Source: Diplonema papillatum (lineage: Eukaryota > Euglenozoa > Diplonemea > Diplonemida > Diplonemidae). From it: DNA of 64,000 nucleotides. The notes beneath the pieces were generated by a model. The model was not told the origin of the DNA, did no database searches, and saw only the letters and a program-made list of their open reading frames with translations. The stretch lies in NCBI GenBank assembly GCA_030068145.1, contig JAPJBO010000013.1, positions 1-64,000 on the forward strand. The letters are read 5' to 3'. Shown here in pieces: positions 30,228 to 39,794 of the stretch. Numbering within the stretch: the stretch's first letter is position 1; the number at the start of each line of letters is the position of its first letter. A program made the translations under genes and the position numbers.

Positions 30228-32807
30228 ATGTTGGCGTGCCGATATGCGGACCCAGTCAGCCTCGAAGAGCTTGACGAGTGCCTGCAGCGCGTTGTGGACC
30301 TGCCGCTCAATGTTCCTCCTTCCGCACCCCGACTGCCGATGAAGCTACCGGACAAGCGACCCGCTGTGCACACGATCCCGCAGGATCACGAGGAGCAGCA
30401 AGCGCTGGCCATCAGCATTCTCGACGCCGTCATGCCCGACTTCGGACCCACCAACGCGCTCGACAGGTGCGCCTGCCCTTATATCGTCGTAGGATCCTGG
30501 CACCTTGAGACTCAGTTGCTGCTCTTGGCAGAACAAGCTCCAACAAAGAGGGTGTTTTCACTCTTCGCGCCTGGCAATTACTGCGACCACGACGCACGTT
30601 GCTACTATTTTCAAGATCCTACTTCAGCAGCCTGAGAAAAATCATACTGCCCTTCGCCAGTTGAGCTGGAGTCTTGGCTTACTGATGCGGTAGCCAGGAG
30701 GACCGATCTCCCCAGCCACCGGGCAGCCAACTTCGCCGGTCAGCTCGTTCCCAAGGTACCAGCAAGCCAGCTAAGGAGAGCTAACCGTGAATGATCCTTT
30801 GGTTGGTGTGACATGAATTAAACGGATGTCAAATCGGCGGATGGAGAAGGAACAACGGCTCCGAGTGACTCTCTCCAAGGAGGCAATTTAACAAACTGCC
30901 CGTTTCGGGACGTGCCCCTTCACGTTAAGGGAACTCGTGGAAAGGCCCCTGTTCGAGGAAGAGACTCCCCCTGAGGGAGTCGTGGCTATACCAAAATGTA
31001 TAGACCTCTTGAGTTTGCCGGACCGACCAGCCTTCGTAGCAATTTTAACCACCCGCCAGTCACCTTTGCACATCGGTAAACTGCGGGTCCTGTGGACACC
31101 TGCGATTTATTCGTTCCTGCTACAGTATCGTTTGATGTTGACACCGAACCTTTTCCTCGACAGACCCTTCACGCCCGACGAAGCAGGGATACCCGAGTTC
31201 CTCATGGTGGACAACGCAATAGTCCAAAGAGAGAAGCGAGGGTCCTTTGCAGAAGTTGCCCGGAAGAGCCTGGCTCTCACAGCACAGCTAGCCGCAGAGC
31301 TGTCCGAAATCACCGCCATCGTTGCCGAGATGGAAGACCAGGTGTGCTTCACGAAACGCGTCGCCAAAAAGACCTAGTTGCCGCTTCATTCGCACGAGCG
31401 TGGTGAATGATGGCGCGCCGATTCTTAGCAACGCCTGAGACTGATGTTAACCCCGTACTACGGGAGGGGGAAGGGGGTTTCCGGGGTAGAATGAATGGCA
31501 TCTGATGCAGCCGTGCGTTAAACTCGAACGCGTTATGGAAGCCTTCATGACTTGAAAGGGGGTTATGATTTTATGCACAGCAGCCATGATTCCTTTCTTG
31601 GTTCTGAGCTGTGTCCTGGAACTGCATCGAATTGCCTGCTGCCGTATATCACAGTGAATCACGGTCCACCACGATCTACCAGGCCCATCCCTATTCCCCA
31701 GAGCTGCATAGAATTGCCTGGAGCTGTATTCTTCGGTCGATCACGGGGCAGCAGGACACCTCGTCCAAGTGGGTAGCGCCACCTCCCCGATACGAGCTGA
31801 TTGCCGGTTGGATGCGGGCAACTGCACCTGTGTACCACCCGACACCATCTGGGTGCTTCCAGGTTACGCGCAATAGGGGGTTTGAAACATGACGATTAGT
31901 ATCAAAAGCCCGCACCCACGCGTGGCTGGTCTTTGTAAGGGCTGCCTTGATGTTACTTTGATAAAACAACACACTATCAGAAGGAGATGATGACCGGCTT
32001 AATAATACGAACACAAGAAACCCCCTCAGAATACTGGGGGATCAAGCTCGAAACGGTCTAAACGCCCAAACACCCCCGCAGATCGCGGCGAAGAAAAGGA
32101 GCGAAGCGGTCCTGCGAGAGACGCAGGGCGCCCTAAAGCAGCTGCTCGCCAGCGTCCTGGCGCGGCAGGGCAGCATGGCGCGCGCGCAGCGCCAGCGGCG
32201 GGCGACCGCCGCGGCCGCCCGCGACCTGTCGAGCGCGCGGGGCACTGAGAGCCTGCTGCACCTCCGCTCCCGCATCCAGGCGAAGCGGAAAGAGATCGAC
32301 CTCCTCGACCGCCAGATCCTGTCCGCCGAACAGGCCCGTGGCTACAGCACCCAACCGACCCCAGAAGCCCAACCAACCGCGCTGCCCTTTGCGACCCCTC
32401 TCCCCCGAGCAACCAGGGACTGCGATGACGCTGCGTATCTACGTAATCCGGATGCCAACGCGATATGGACCGCCGATTCAAACCCCACGGAAATACCGCT
32501 CCGCCACGACCCGGGGGCCCTGGCCTGCTACGGGAAGCTCAGCGTGGCGCGAATCCTGCAGGAGAGCAGAGCCCTCGGACAAGTGCCCTGCGCCTCGCCG
32601 TCGCCGCAGAGGCAGGCTGCGGGGCTCGCCTGCGGCGGGGGGCCGCGGGCCGCGGGCCGGTCGGGCGGGGGGCGGGGCGGGTCTAAAAAGGCGCGCATCG
32701 CGGAGCCCCCCGTGGCGGCGGAGGGGGGAGAGAGCCGGCGGGGCCAGCTGCTGCTGCCGTCGCTGCCTTCGCCGCCGTTCGCTTCGTGCGCGCCGCTCGA
32801 GCGCTGA
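30228..32807 (+). CDS. Unknown protein with basic coiled coil, three exons, ~458 aa
   Basis: Exons 30228-30466, 30930-31341 and 32082-32807: donors GACAG|GTGCGC and ACCAG|GTGTGC, acceptors GTTAAG|G and CCCGCAG|A. Phases agree and the sum (1,377 bases) is a multiple of three. The start ATG (30228) is chosen as the first in frame after an upstream stop; a spliced upstream exon is possible. Exons 1-2 encode a folded Leu/Pro-rich domain (SLEELDECLQRVVDLPLN; LLSLPDRPAFVAILTT; FLLQYRLMLTPNLFL) that I do not recognise. From the end of exon 2 a coiled coil begins (AAELSEITAIVAEMEDQ) and continues through an Arg/Ala-rich helix (RAQRQRRATAAAARDL) to RSRIQAKRKEIDLLD. The C-terminal ~150 residues are Gly/Ser/Arg-rich and disordered. 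Function unknown. Confidence 0.65.
31615..31925 (+). repeat. Two dispersed repeats side by side in intron 2
   Basis: 31615-31745 is a third copy of the GCATCGAATTGCC repeat. 31740-31925 is the partner of the inverted repeat in 24160-24575. Both families therefore occur in introns of two neighbouring genes. Confidence 0.6.
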
Positions 32808-32964
32808 TGAGGCGCAAGCCGACGGCCTGCAGTTGCTCGGCGATCTTGGGCTCGCCGACACGCGGTCGGAATCACAAGAAGACCTAGCCCTGCTGTACTC
32901 GATCTTGACGAAACAATGGCAGGTGACGATGTCATAAAGTAAGCTGACCTACGAGAAAGTACAT

Positions 32965-32998
32965 GCGGGTTTGCGGGTTTGCGGGTTTGCGGGTTTGC
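32965..32998 (+). repeat. GGGTTTGC microsatellite
   Basis: Four 8-bp units shortly after the end of the preceding gene. Confidence 0.85.
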
Positions 32999-33336
32999 TA
33001 ATCCATGTGCTTCATGTGCTCAAAACAACTCAATGTTTCGGGGCCTGGCCCGTGAGCGAATGTGTGCTGAAGGTCGGCTGTCCTCGTTGATGCATTCAAC
33101 GTCGTGCGGTTGCCAGTCGAGACTGCGTCGTGGGGGTCGCAGGCAATCCTGCGGGCAACGAGTCTCCTGAACAACGCAGCACATCAGAGTACGCTGGCAT
33201 TCAGAAGGCTAGGGTAAACCCCTCGCAAAGACCTGTGCTCTGTGAACGATGGAAATGGTGCCTTGCAAGTAATCTCTTCATCCTGGAAAGGACGTATCGA
33301 CGGCGGTGCAGACTGTCACCACAGATTGTTTGCGTT

Positions 33337-33757
33337 CTAGTCAAACGACATCTTTCGCTTGCGGCCGGTAATCAGGCTTCCCTTGAGACTCCTCTTCTTC
33401 AGCGCAGGTCGTTCGCCGGTTGCTGGCGTCGGTGGCTGGCCGTCTGGATGTTGTCATCAGGCACTGAAGGACCCTCTTCATCCTTCGATGCTATCGGGCG
33501 GCGTCGTCGTCGTCGACTTCTTCCGCTTGCGGCCGGCGAGCGGGATGCCGAGAATCCTCTTCTTCAGCGCAGGTCGTTCACCGTTGGTGGGCTCTTGGCT
33601 GCCCCGTCTCTACTGTTGCTTGCGCCGCGCACTTGTCCGCAGGTGTCTCTCGTTGTCCGCCATCCTGGGCGGGAAGAAGCCGTCTTCTTCGCTTTGCGTC
33701 GTCAGGCCGGTGCGTTCGGCGCGCTGGCCGATTCCACATAAGAACTTCAGGAGGTCG
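33337..33757 (-). CDS. Possible minus-strand gene end with duplicated basic C-terminus
   Basis: Two adjacent blocks on the minus strand read NGERPALKKRILGIPLAGRK and, downstream, TGERPALKKRSLKGSLITGR, each followed by KRK and a stop codon (33478-33480 and 33337-33339). An upstream stretch in another frame (DVSDLLKFLCGIGQRAER onward, to about 33757) also looks coding. It may be the 3' end of a small basic nuclear-type protein whose last exon was tandemly duplicated (~165-bp repeat). I cannot reconstruct a complete frame or splice pattern. Confidence 0.3.
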
Positions 33758-34329
33758 GACACATCTCAAGAATTTTGGCCCGATGAGAGGGCAGGCTTTC
33801 ACGAACCACTCTTACCTTGGCATGTGCGACCGGGCTCTGCCATGCCCACACGCCGGTGCTGGCAACCTCATCGTTGCCGTTCTTTTCCTTTGCTGAGTGA
33901 CTGTGCCGTGCGTAGATCTTTAGCAGCTGCGGCCGGGTTCATTCGAGCAACTCGTTTTACACACAGAGGACGGAGCGCTTCCGCGTTCCAACTAACGTAC
34001 TAGCACTACCTTACCCGCCCTTCTTGATTCTCTGCCACGTTGCCTGTTGACCGGAACACGTGTGCGAAAGGGCAAGCTTGTCGCGACAAAGTGCCAAATT
34101 GGCCCCTGCCGGACTTACGGCCATGGCGGCTCGTTCTCCTGCCAGCCGATCCGAACTTATGCCTTCATCGTCGAACCAAGGTGGAAACATGCACGGATAG
34201 CGAGGCTCCGCGCATTTTGAAAAGGTCAGAGTCAGACACGAAGTCCAAGAATGCCTTCGGTACTACTAGGGCACAGGTGAGTCCTGGGGATTCCGGCCTG
34301 CACATCCACAGTGATTACCAAACTATGGT

Positions 34330-34437
34330 CAAGGTGCCGATGGGCCCGCGAAGTGGGTCGAGCAGCTGAAACGGGACGCCGACAGGCTGCGGGCAGCCGC
34401 CGACACCGAGCGGCACGCCCGCGAAGAGGCGGTCGCC
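34330..34437 (+). pseudogene. Partial copy of the FYVE gene 5' region (most diverged)
   Basis: Matches the FYVE gene from the GATGGGCC.GCGAAGTGGG block to GCGGTCGCC, with several substitutions, then passes directly into LSU rRNA sequence. Confidence 0.75.
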
Positions 34438-34970
34438 AAATGCCTCGTCTTCTAATTAAAGACGCGCATGAATGGACCAATGAGATTCCTTCTGTCCCTA
34501 CCTACTATCTGGCGAAACAGCAGTCAAGGGAACGGACTTGAAACTGTCAGCGGGGAAAGAAGACCCTGTTGAGTTTGACTCTAGTCTGACTTTGTGCAGT
34601 GACACGAGAGGTGTAGAATAGGTGGGAGGCCGCAACAATGAAATACCACTACTCTTGTTGTCGCTTTACTTATCCAATGATGGGAAGACGGCAGCTGCTC
34701 CCTTGTGGGGTTAGGGTCTTCGGATCCGTAGCTTATCCGTTTCCAGCGACAAACGGGCTTCGGCTCGCGAATCCTCGTTTGGAGACACCAGTCAGGTGGG
34801 GAGTTTGGCTGGGGCGGCACATCTGTTACACATTAACGCAGGTGTCCTAAGGCAAGCTCAGCGGGAACAGAAATCTCGCGTAGAGCATCAGGGTAAAAGC
34901 TTGCTCGATACACGATCTTCAGTACCGATCCTCGGTGTGAAAGCATGGCCTAACGATCCTTTGGTCTCGC
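34437..34970 (+). rRNA. LSU rRNA fragment (~535 bp)
   Basis: A long match to conserved large-subunit rRNA: GACGCGCATGAATGG, CAAGGGAACGGACTTG, GGGGAAAGAAGACCCTGTTG, GAGGTGTAGAATA, GTGAAATACCAC-like, GGTGGGGAGTTTGGCTGGGG, GTCCTAAGGCAAGCTCAG, AAGCATGGCCTAACGATCC. It lacks the rest of the rRNA, so it is a dispersed fragment. It sits between two partial copies of the FYVE gene 5' region that overlap each other by about 80 bp in gene terms. Confidence 0.88.
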
Positions 34971-34984
34971 TTCATGTTCAAGGG

Positions 34985-35240
34985 ATGAAGCCGGACGCCG
35001 ACCGGCTGCGGACCGCCGCCGACACCGAGCGGCACGCCCGCGAAGAGGCGGTCGCCAGCTACGAGCGCACCGTCGACGCCTTACCACATTATAGTTCATC
35101 AATGTGGCCAGCATGCGTTGTTTCAGTTTCGCGTACGCGTCTTGGGAGACCCCGAATAGAGGCCTAGTATTCCCATACGAGTTACGCACTCTCTGCGTAG
35201 CGGCACAAAACACTCCTTAAAAAAAATCCTTTCATTTCGC
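34985..35240 (+). pseudogene. Second partial FYVE 5' copy
   Basis: Starts right after the rRNA fragment, matches the helix-coding part of the FYVE gene, then leaves it at ACCGTCGACG and continues into a spacer (CCTTACCACA...TACGCACTCTCTGCGTA). The spacer ends with the pyrimidine-rich CATTTCGCAG acceptor-like sequence. Confidence 0.8.
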
Positions 35241-35740
35241 AGCCGCGGCGCGGGAGGGGGGGTGGGCGAGGGCGCGGATGGGTGTCTACTTCTACTGCAA
35301 CATCTGCGAAGAAGAAGCTGCCGCAGGCGGGCGGTGCCCGACGTGCAACGGGGCCCTGTGCGCGTCGTGCGAGGGCCTGGCGAGCGGCGCCGATGGGCCT
35401 GCGAAGTGGGTCGAGCAGCTGAAGCGGGACGCCGACCGGCTGCGGACCGCCGCCGACACCGAGCGGCACGCCCGCGAAGAGGCGGTCGCCAGCTACGAGC
35501 GCACCGTCGACGCCTTACCACACTATGGTTCATCAATGTGGCCAGCATGCGTTGTTTCAGTTTCGCGTACGCGTCTTGGGAGACCCCGAATAGGGGCGTG
35601 TTCCTATGCAAGTTACGCACTCTCTGCGTAATAGTGTGATGGACCTTTCTTCGGAGGGGCTCACGCACTCATAGTTCGACTTATACGCACTCTCTGCGTA
35701 GCGGCACAAACCACTCCTTAACAATTCCTTTGATTTCGCA
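35241..35740 (+). pseudogene. Third FYVE 5' copy with start codon, ~500-bp tandem unit
   Basis: Includes the leader, ATG (35278) and the first zinc motif and helix, identical in protein to the real gene over ~79 residues. It then diverges at the same point as the second copy and continues to a stop at 35629-35631. It ends in TTTGATTTCGCAG, immediately before the leader of the true gene. If trans-splicing uses the acceptor at 35240, a 117-residue truncated protein could be made. Confidence 0.8.
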
Positions 35741-35778
35741 GCCGCGGCGCGGGAGGGGGTGGGTGGAAAAGGGCGCGG

Positions 35779-36696
35779 ATGGGTGTCTACTTCTACTGCA
35801 ACATCTGCGAAGAAGAAGCTGCCGCAGGCGGGCGGTGCCCGACGTGCAACGGGGCCCTGTGCGCGTCGTGCGAGGGCCTGGCGAGCGGCGCCGATGGGCC
35901 TGCGAAGTGGGTCGAGCAGCTGAAGCGGGACGCCGACCGGCTGCGGACCGCCGCCGACACCGAGCGGCACGCCCGCGAAGAGGCGGTCGCCAGCTACGAG
36001 CGCACCGTCGACGACCTGCGTGCGGAGGCTGCTGGGTCGGTGCGGGCGGCGCAGGGGCTGGCGGAGCGTCTGGAGGCTGTCAAACTGATCCTCGCGCAGC
36101 ACAACATCCCGTTCGACACGTCTCCTGCCACCCACGCGGCCCACGCGCCCCGGCACGTGCAGGCCGATCATTCGAAGGCGAAGGCGAAGCCGACGCTGAC
36201 CGCTGCGAGCAGCACCGTGGCCATCGAAGTTGTCGCCGCGACCGACGGGAGTCTCGGCGCGTCGTTCCAAGAACCGCCTGTTGACCTCCCCCAGCCAGAC
36301 ACCATCGCAGCGCCTGGGAGCCCTGCACAGACGGACCGCAGCCTGGTTGTGAAGCGGTTCTACGACACGGTGATCCCGTCTCCGGACGCTGACGAAGAGA
36401 CCGCCAAGCGGAAGCGCGACTTCGAGAAAGGGGACCACCACCAGACCCGCTGCGCCCTGTGCACGACGCCGTACACCATCCGCAAGCGCGAGCACCACTG
36501 CAGGGGCTGCTACCTGTCCGTCTGCTCGGACTGCTCGGGCGTCAAGGGCGGGTCGCAGCGGTACTGCGACTACTGCCTCGTCTCCCGGTCGCTGTCGTCG
36601 CCGTACTGGTCCAAGGTGCGCCCGGCGCACCCGCAGCAGTGGATCGCCAAGCTGCACGCCGTCGCGGACTGCATCGCCGCCGCGGTCGACGTTTAA
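35779..36696 (+). CDS. FYVE zinc-finger protein, 305 aa
   Basis: A single exon with start ATG at 35779, 38 bp after the acceptor-like TTTCGCAG (ending 35740). The N-terminus has a small Cys cluster (CNICEEEAAAGGRCPTC, CASC) that may bind zinc. Residues ~45-105 are a charged helix. A Pro/Ala/Ser linker follows. Residues ~218-275 are a FYVE domain: RCALC, the basic KREHHCRGC signature, CSDC and CDYC, giving four CX2C pairs for two zinc ions. FYVE domains usually bind phosphatidylinositol 3-phosphate on endosomes; the WxxD motif before the first Cys pair is not evident, so lipid affinity may differ. The ~35 residues after the finger are helical. Three partial copies of its 5' end lie just upstream. 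Confidence 0.85.
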   Translation: MGVYFYCNICEEEAAAGGRCPTCNGALCASCEGLASGADGPAKWVEQLKRDADRLRTAADTERHAREEAVASYERTVDDLRAEAAGSVRAAQGLAERLEAVKLILAQHNIPFDTSPATHAAHAPRHVQADHSKAKAKPTLTAASSTVAIEVVAATDGSLGASFQEPPVDLPQPDTIAAPGSPAQTDRSLVVKRFYDTVIPSPDADEETAKRKRDFEKGDHHQTRCALCTTPYTIRKREHHCRGCYLSVCSDCSGVKGGSQRYCDYCLVSRSLSSPYWSKVRPAHPQQWIAKLHAVADCIAAAVDV

Positions 36697-37969
36697 TGGC
36701 GCCGCTTCGCCGTTCAGCTGTCTGACGGTCGTGAGCTAGCTAACGCTTCAGCTGGCATTCAGGAGGGGGGGGGGGGGGGGGGCGAGATCTGCAAGCTTCA
36801 AGCACCATCTTCAGGTTCTGCTGCCTGATGTCCCCGGCGGCGAGGCCGAGGCTCGTGTTCGTGCCTTTCCGCTTGCAGGCCGAAACAAAGAGCGTCCCGA
36901 AGTAGGCACAAGAGAGCAACTGAAGGGGATCATTTCGGGTTAGAATGCCAATATTCTGTGGCGATGTTCTGCATTTCCTTTTACTCTCAACGAAGGAGAT
37001 CGAAAGTGCGAGTGCGAAGCTGCTTGCATTTGCGCGTTCCTGCAGAAACGACGTCGATGCCAGCAAAAGTTAGTACGAACGTCCCCACAATCTGCATCTG
37101 TCATTCCATGTACACAGACCGCGTACTGTCTTTGTCTCGGGTCTCGTCTTTGGTACAATTGTATACGATATAGAGCAACGCCCATGTTGGGGTGACCACC
37201 GTCTGTGGCTTTGCAGAGGTAAATGCTGCAGCGCTGTTCGTGAGTTACTCAGGGCACATCTCGGCGAACGGCAATTTCCTACTCACAGTTTCGGAGGCGC
37301 TTTCTTTGTTGTCCTTCACCAGACGCAAGCCGAAAGCAACGTTACTCTCCTAGCACTCAATCCGCTTCTGATTCGTTCGCTGGCATTTTCTCTCCATCGT
37401 TTCATCGCTTTTCTTACTTCTTTGTCGCGCGGATCGGACGCACAGGTTTTACCAGGAGCCCCTGGGCGCAAGAAAAAAACGCATGAAGCACTAAAAGCGA
37501 GCCAATCGCTACCCCCAGCTTTGAATCTTTAAACGACGGCAACAAAGGCGTTGACCGCGCCCTTAGAGAACGATCCCATAAATGCCGGCAAGACGATGAC
37601 AATGGTCCAGAACAGTCGAGCACCGGGCAGACCCTCGAGTATTTCGTCTGCGTACCATTATACTATCTCCGCGTCTTTGCTGGCAGCTGGGATACTCTTT
37701 TCCTCCGACGTATTTCTCCCACCATCGTATGGACTTAAACGCCAGTTGGCGACTTGCGTCGTCGCAACCACCAACAACTACGACACGCGCTGTTCGCCTG
37801 ACACAACGTCATGCATGAAAGGTGTACGACGAGAAACCGAAACACTCCCGGAGAAGGACCTCTTCCCCACCTAGAATGACCTCTTCCACCGACCGGAGAC
37901 TGGCCCCATGCGCTCCAATTCATCTCTCGTTCTCTCTAAATCTTACAACACGCCACACAGTTCCCCGTT
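36697..37969. other. Intergenic, with G18 tract
   Basis: An uninterrupted run of 18 G at 36765-36782, 70 bp after the FYVE gene stop. No convincing gene in the remaining ~1.2 kb. Confidence 0.6.
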
Positions 37970-37994
37970 CCCCCCCCCCCCCCCCCCTGCCTAG
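37970..37994 (+). promoter_or_regulatory. C18 tract and AG: probable (trans-)splice acceptor
   Basis: 18 consecutive C followed by TGCCTAG, 16 bp before the ATG of the WD40 gene. There is no coding frame upstream to join in cis, so a spliced-leader acceptor is the likely reading. Confidence 0.5.
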
Positions 37995-38010
37995 TCCCGC
38001 TACTTGCTAC

Positions 38011-39780
38011 ATGGATGTGAGGGACGTGGGGCTTGAGGATGACACGCGGGTGGCGGACTGCTGCGTGCCGGCGGGCCACGCCGTGTACTGCGTCCGGGAC
38101 AACGTGGTGATGGAACGGGGGCTCGGCGGGAAGATAGAATGGGACGCGCGGGTCGGCGAGTCGGAGCGGGACGACCGCGTGGCTTGCCTCGCCCTGGCAG
38201 AGAGCCGCGGCTTCCGGCTGTGGTGCGGCACGCAGTGCGGGCGGGTGAAGGTGTTCGACGTGGCGCAGCGGCAGATCCTCGCGGACGTCGCCGGGCACAC
38301 CGGCAGCGTGACTGCCGTGCTCGTGCACGGCAAGCGAGTGTACACAGGCGGCACCGACCGAGCCATCATCGAGTGGCATTCAGACACCCTCGAAATCCTG
38401 CGCATGCTCCCCCAGCAGCAAGGCGCGGTGCGCTGCATCCTGGCGCTCGGGCTCGTCCTATTGACGACCGACGCCTGCGACCCTGTCATCCGCTGCTGGA
38501 ACTTGTCGACGTGCAAAGCAGCGGGGAAGCTGGCGGCGCACAAGGCGTGTGTGAAGTCGGTCATGTACCACACTGCCACAGCCACGCTGTGGTCAGGCGC
38601 AGACGATGGGGTCGTCAATTTGTGGGATTTGACGCACTTGAAACGCACCGCGTCTGTCCACCACCACACGCAGCCCGTGGCGAGCATGGCGCAGACGTCG
38701 TCCGGGTACGCCGTCACGGGGCAGGTCGACATGCTCGTCGTGTGGAGCTGTGCCGCCGCGGAACCGGTCGCGCTGCACCAGAAGTTCGACGTCCCGCTGC
38801 TGTCGTCGCTGGTGACCGTCGCGGACACCGGCTGCCGCGCGGTGGTGTGGGTCGTCCAGAACCGTCTCGGCGTCAAGGCCTTCGAAGTCGCCGGGAAGCC
38901 GGTCGTTAAAGACCCCGCCCACGCCGCCAGCCCGTCGACGTCCCCCGGCGCCCAGGCGCGCGGGCGCCTCGCGTCGCTGAAGGACGCGATGCGCGCCCGC
39001 TCCGCGCAGCGGCCGGCGGCGGCCAGAAAACGGTCGGCCTCCAAGAACTCGAAGTCGTCGGCGGCTTCGTCCCGCGCCGAGAACGGCGGCGGGAAGAGCC
39101 ACACGCCGCGCGCGGGGCTCCCGCAGGGGGCTGCGGTGCCTGCCGGGCGGAATCGGTCGACGTCGAGAAGCAGGACGCCGGTTGGCAGGGGAGGCCGCCA
39201 GAAAGCCGCGACGCCTGACCGCGAAGCGGCGGCGGCGGCTGCTGCGAGGATCCCGCCGAAGCCCGCGTCACGGTCGCACAGCGACACCAGCCGGCGCGTC
39301 CGCAGCGGAGGGCGCCCCCCCGTGCCTAGCCCCGCAGGGCCGTCCCGGTCGAAGGACCCGCCCCTCGAACACCAGGCGCAGGCGCAGGCCCAGCAGCAGC
39401 AGCGGCTGCTCGACCGGCGGAAGCGGGTGGGGACGCTGGAGGACGAGAACGCGCGGCTGCGGGCGGCGCTGTGGGGCGCGCAGGACGAGTGCGCGGAGCT
39501 CAAAAAGCGGCACGCGCACGCGGCGCACCAGGCGGCGCAGCGCGAGCAGGCGCTGACCGCGACGCTGCACCAGACCAGCGCGTCAGTGGCGAGCGTCGCG
39601 TCGCTCTGCAGCGAAATCGTCGCGGAGCACCCTTCCTTGCGCCCGTACTTCCGCCCGGTCGCCGGTCTCCTCGCGCAGGCCAGCCGGTGTGCGATCAAAA
39701 CCATGTCTTCCTCGCAGCTCTCGCCCCCCAAAAAGGAACGACGGTCGAACGGCGACGGGGTCTGTGTTTTTCTTGTATAA
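38011..39780 (+). CDS. WD40-repeat protein with C-terminal coiled coil, 589 aa
   Basis: An intronless frame whose ATG (38011) follows a C-rich AG acceptor; in-frame codons upstream are not plausible coding sequence. Residues ~1-290 contain at least five WD repeats, for example GHTGSVTAVLVHGKRVYTGG, SGADDGVVNLWDLTH and ending ...VIRCWNLS and MLVVWSC, enough for one beta-propeller if two blades are degenerate. Residues ~300-470 are Ser/Arg/Pro/Ala-rich and disordered, with many SRS/RSR-type phosphosites. Residues ~475-545 form a coiled coil (RRKRVGTLEDENARLRAALW...). The C-terminus is short and basic. A scaffold role, possibly on microtubules as in other WD40/coiled-coil proteins, is inference. 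It is followed by the 400-bp satellite. Confidence 0.8.
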   Translation: MDVRDVGLEDDTRVADCCVPAGHAVYCVRDNVVMERGLGGKIEWDARVGESERDDRVACLALAESRGFRLWCGTQCGRVKVFDVAQRQILADVAGHTGSVTAVLVHGKRVYTGGTDRAIIEWHSDTLEILRMLPQQQGAVRCILALGLVLLTTDACDPVIRCWNLSTCKAAGKLAAHKACVKSVMYHTATATLWSGADDGVVNLWDLTHLKRTASVHHHTQPVASMAQTSSGYAVTGQVDMLVVWSCAAAEPVALHQKFDVPLLSSLVTVADTGCRAVVWVVQNRLGVKAFEVAGKPVVKDPAHAASPSTSPGAQARGRLASLKDAMRARSAQRPAAARKRSASKNSKSSAASSRAENGGGKSHTPRAGLPQGAAVPAGRNRSTSRSRTPVGRGGRQKAATPDREAAAAAAARIPPKPASRSHSDTSRRVRSGGRPPVPSPAGPSRSKDPPLEHQAQAQAQQQQRLLDRRKRVGTLEDENARLRAALWGAQDECAELKKRHAHAAHQAAQREQALTATLHQTSASVASVASLCSEIVAEHPSLRPYFRPVAGLLAQASRCAIKTMSSSQLSPPKKERRSNGDGVCVFLV

Positions 39781-39794
39781 GCACCTGCTTTGTA

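Noticed and set aside
30660-30775. Extra exon between the first two exons of the 30.2-32.8-kb gene
   Set aside because: An attractive frame ending at CCCAAG|GTACC exists, but no acceptor and donor combination fits the phases on both sides.
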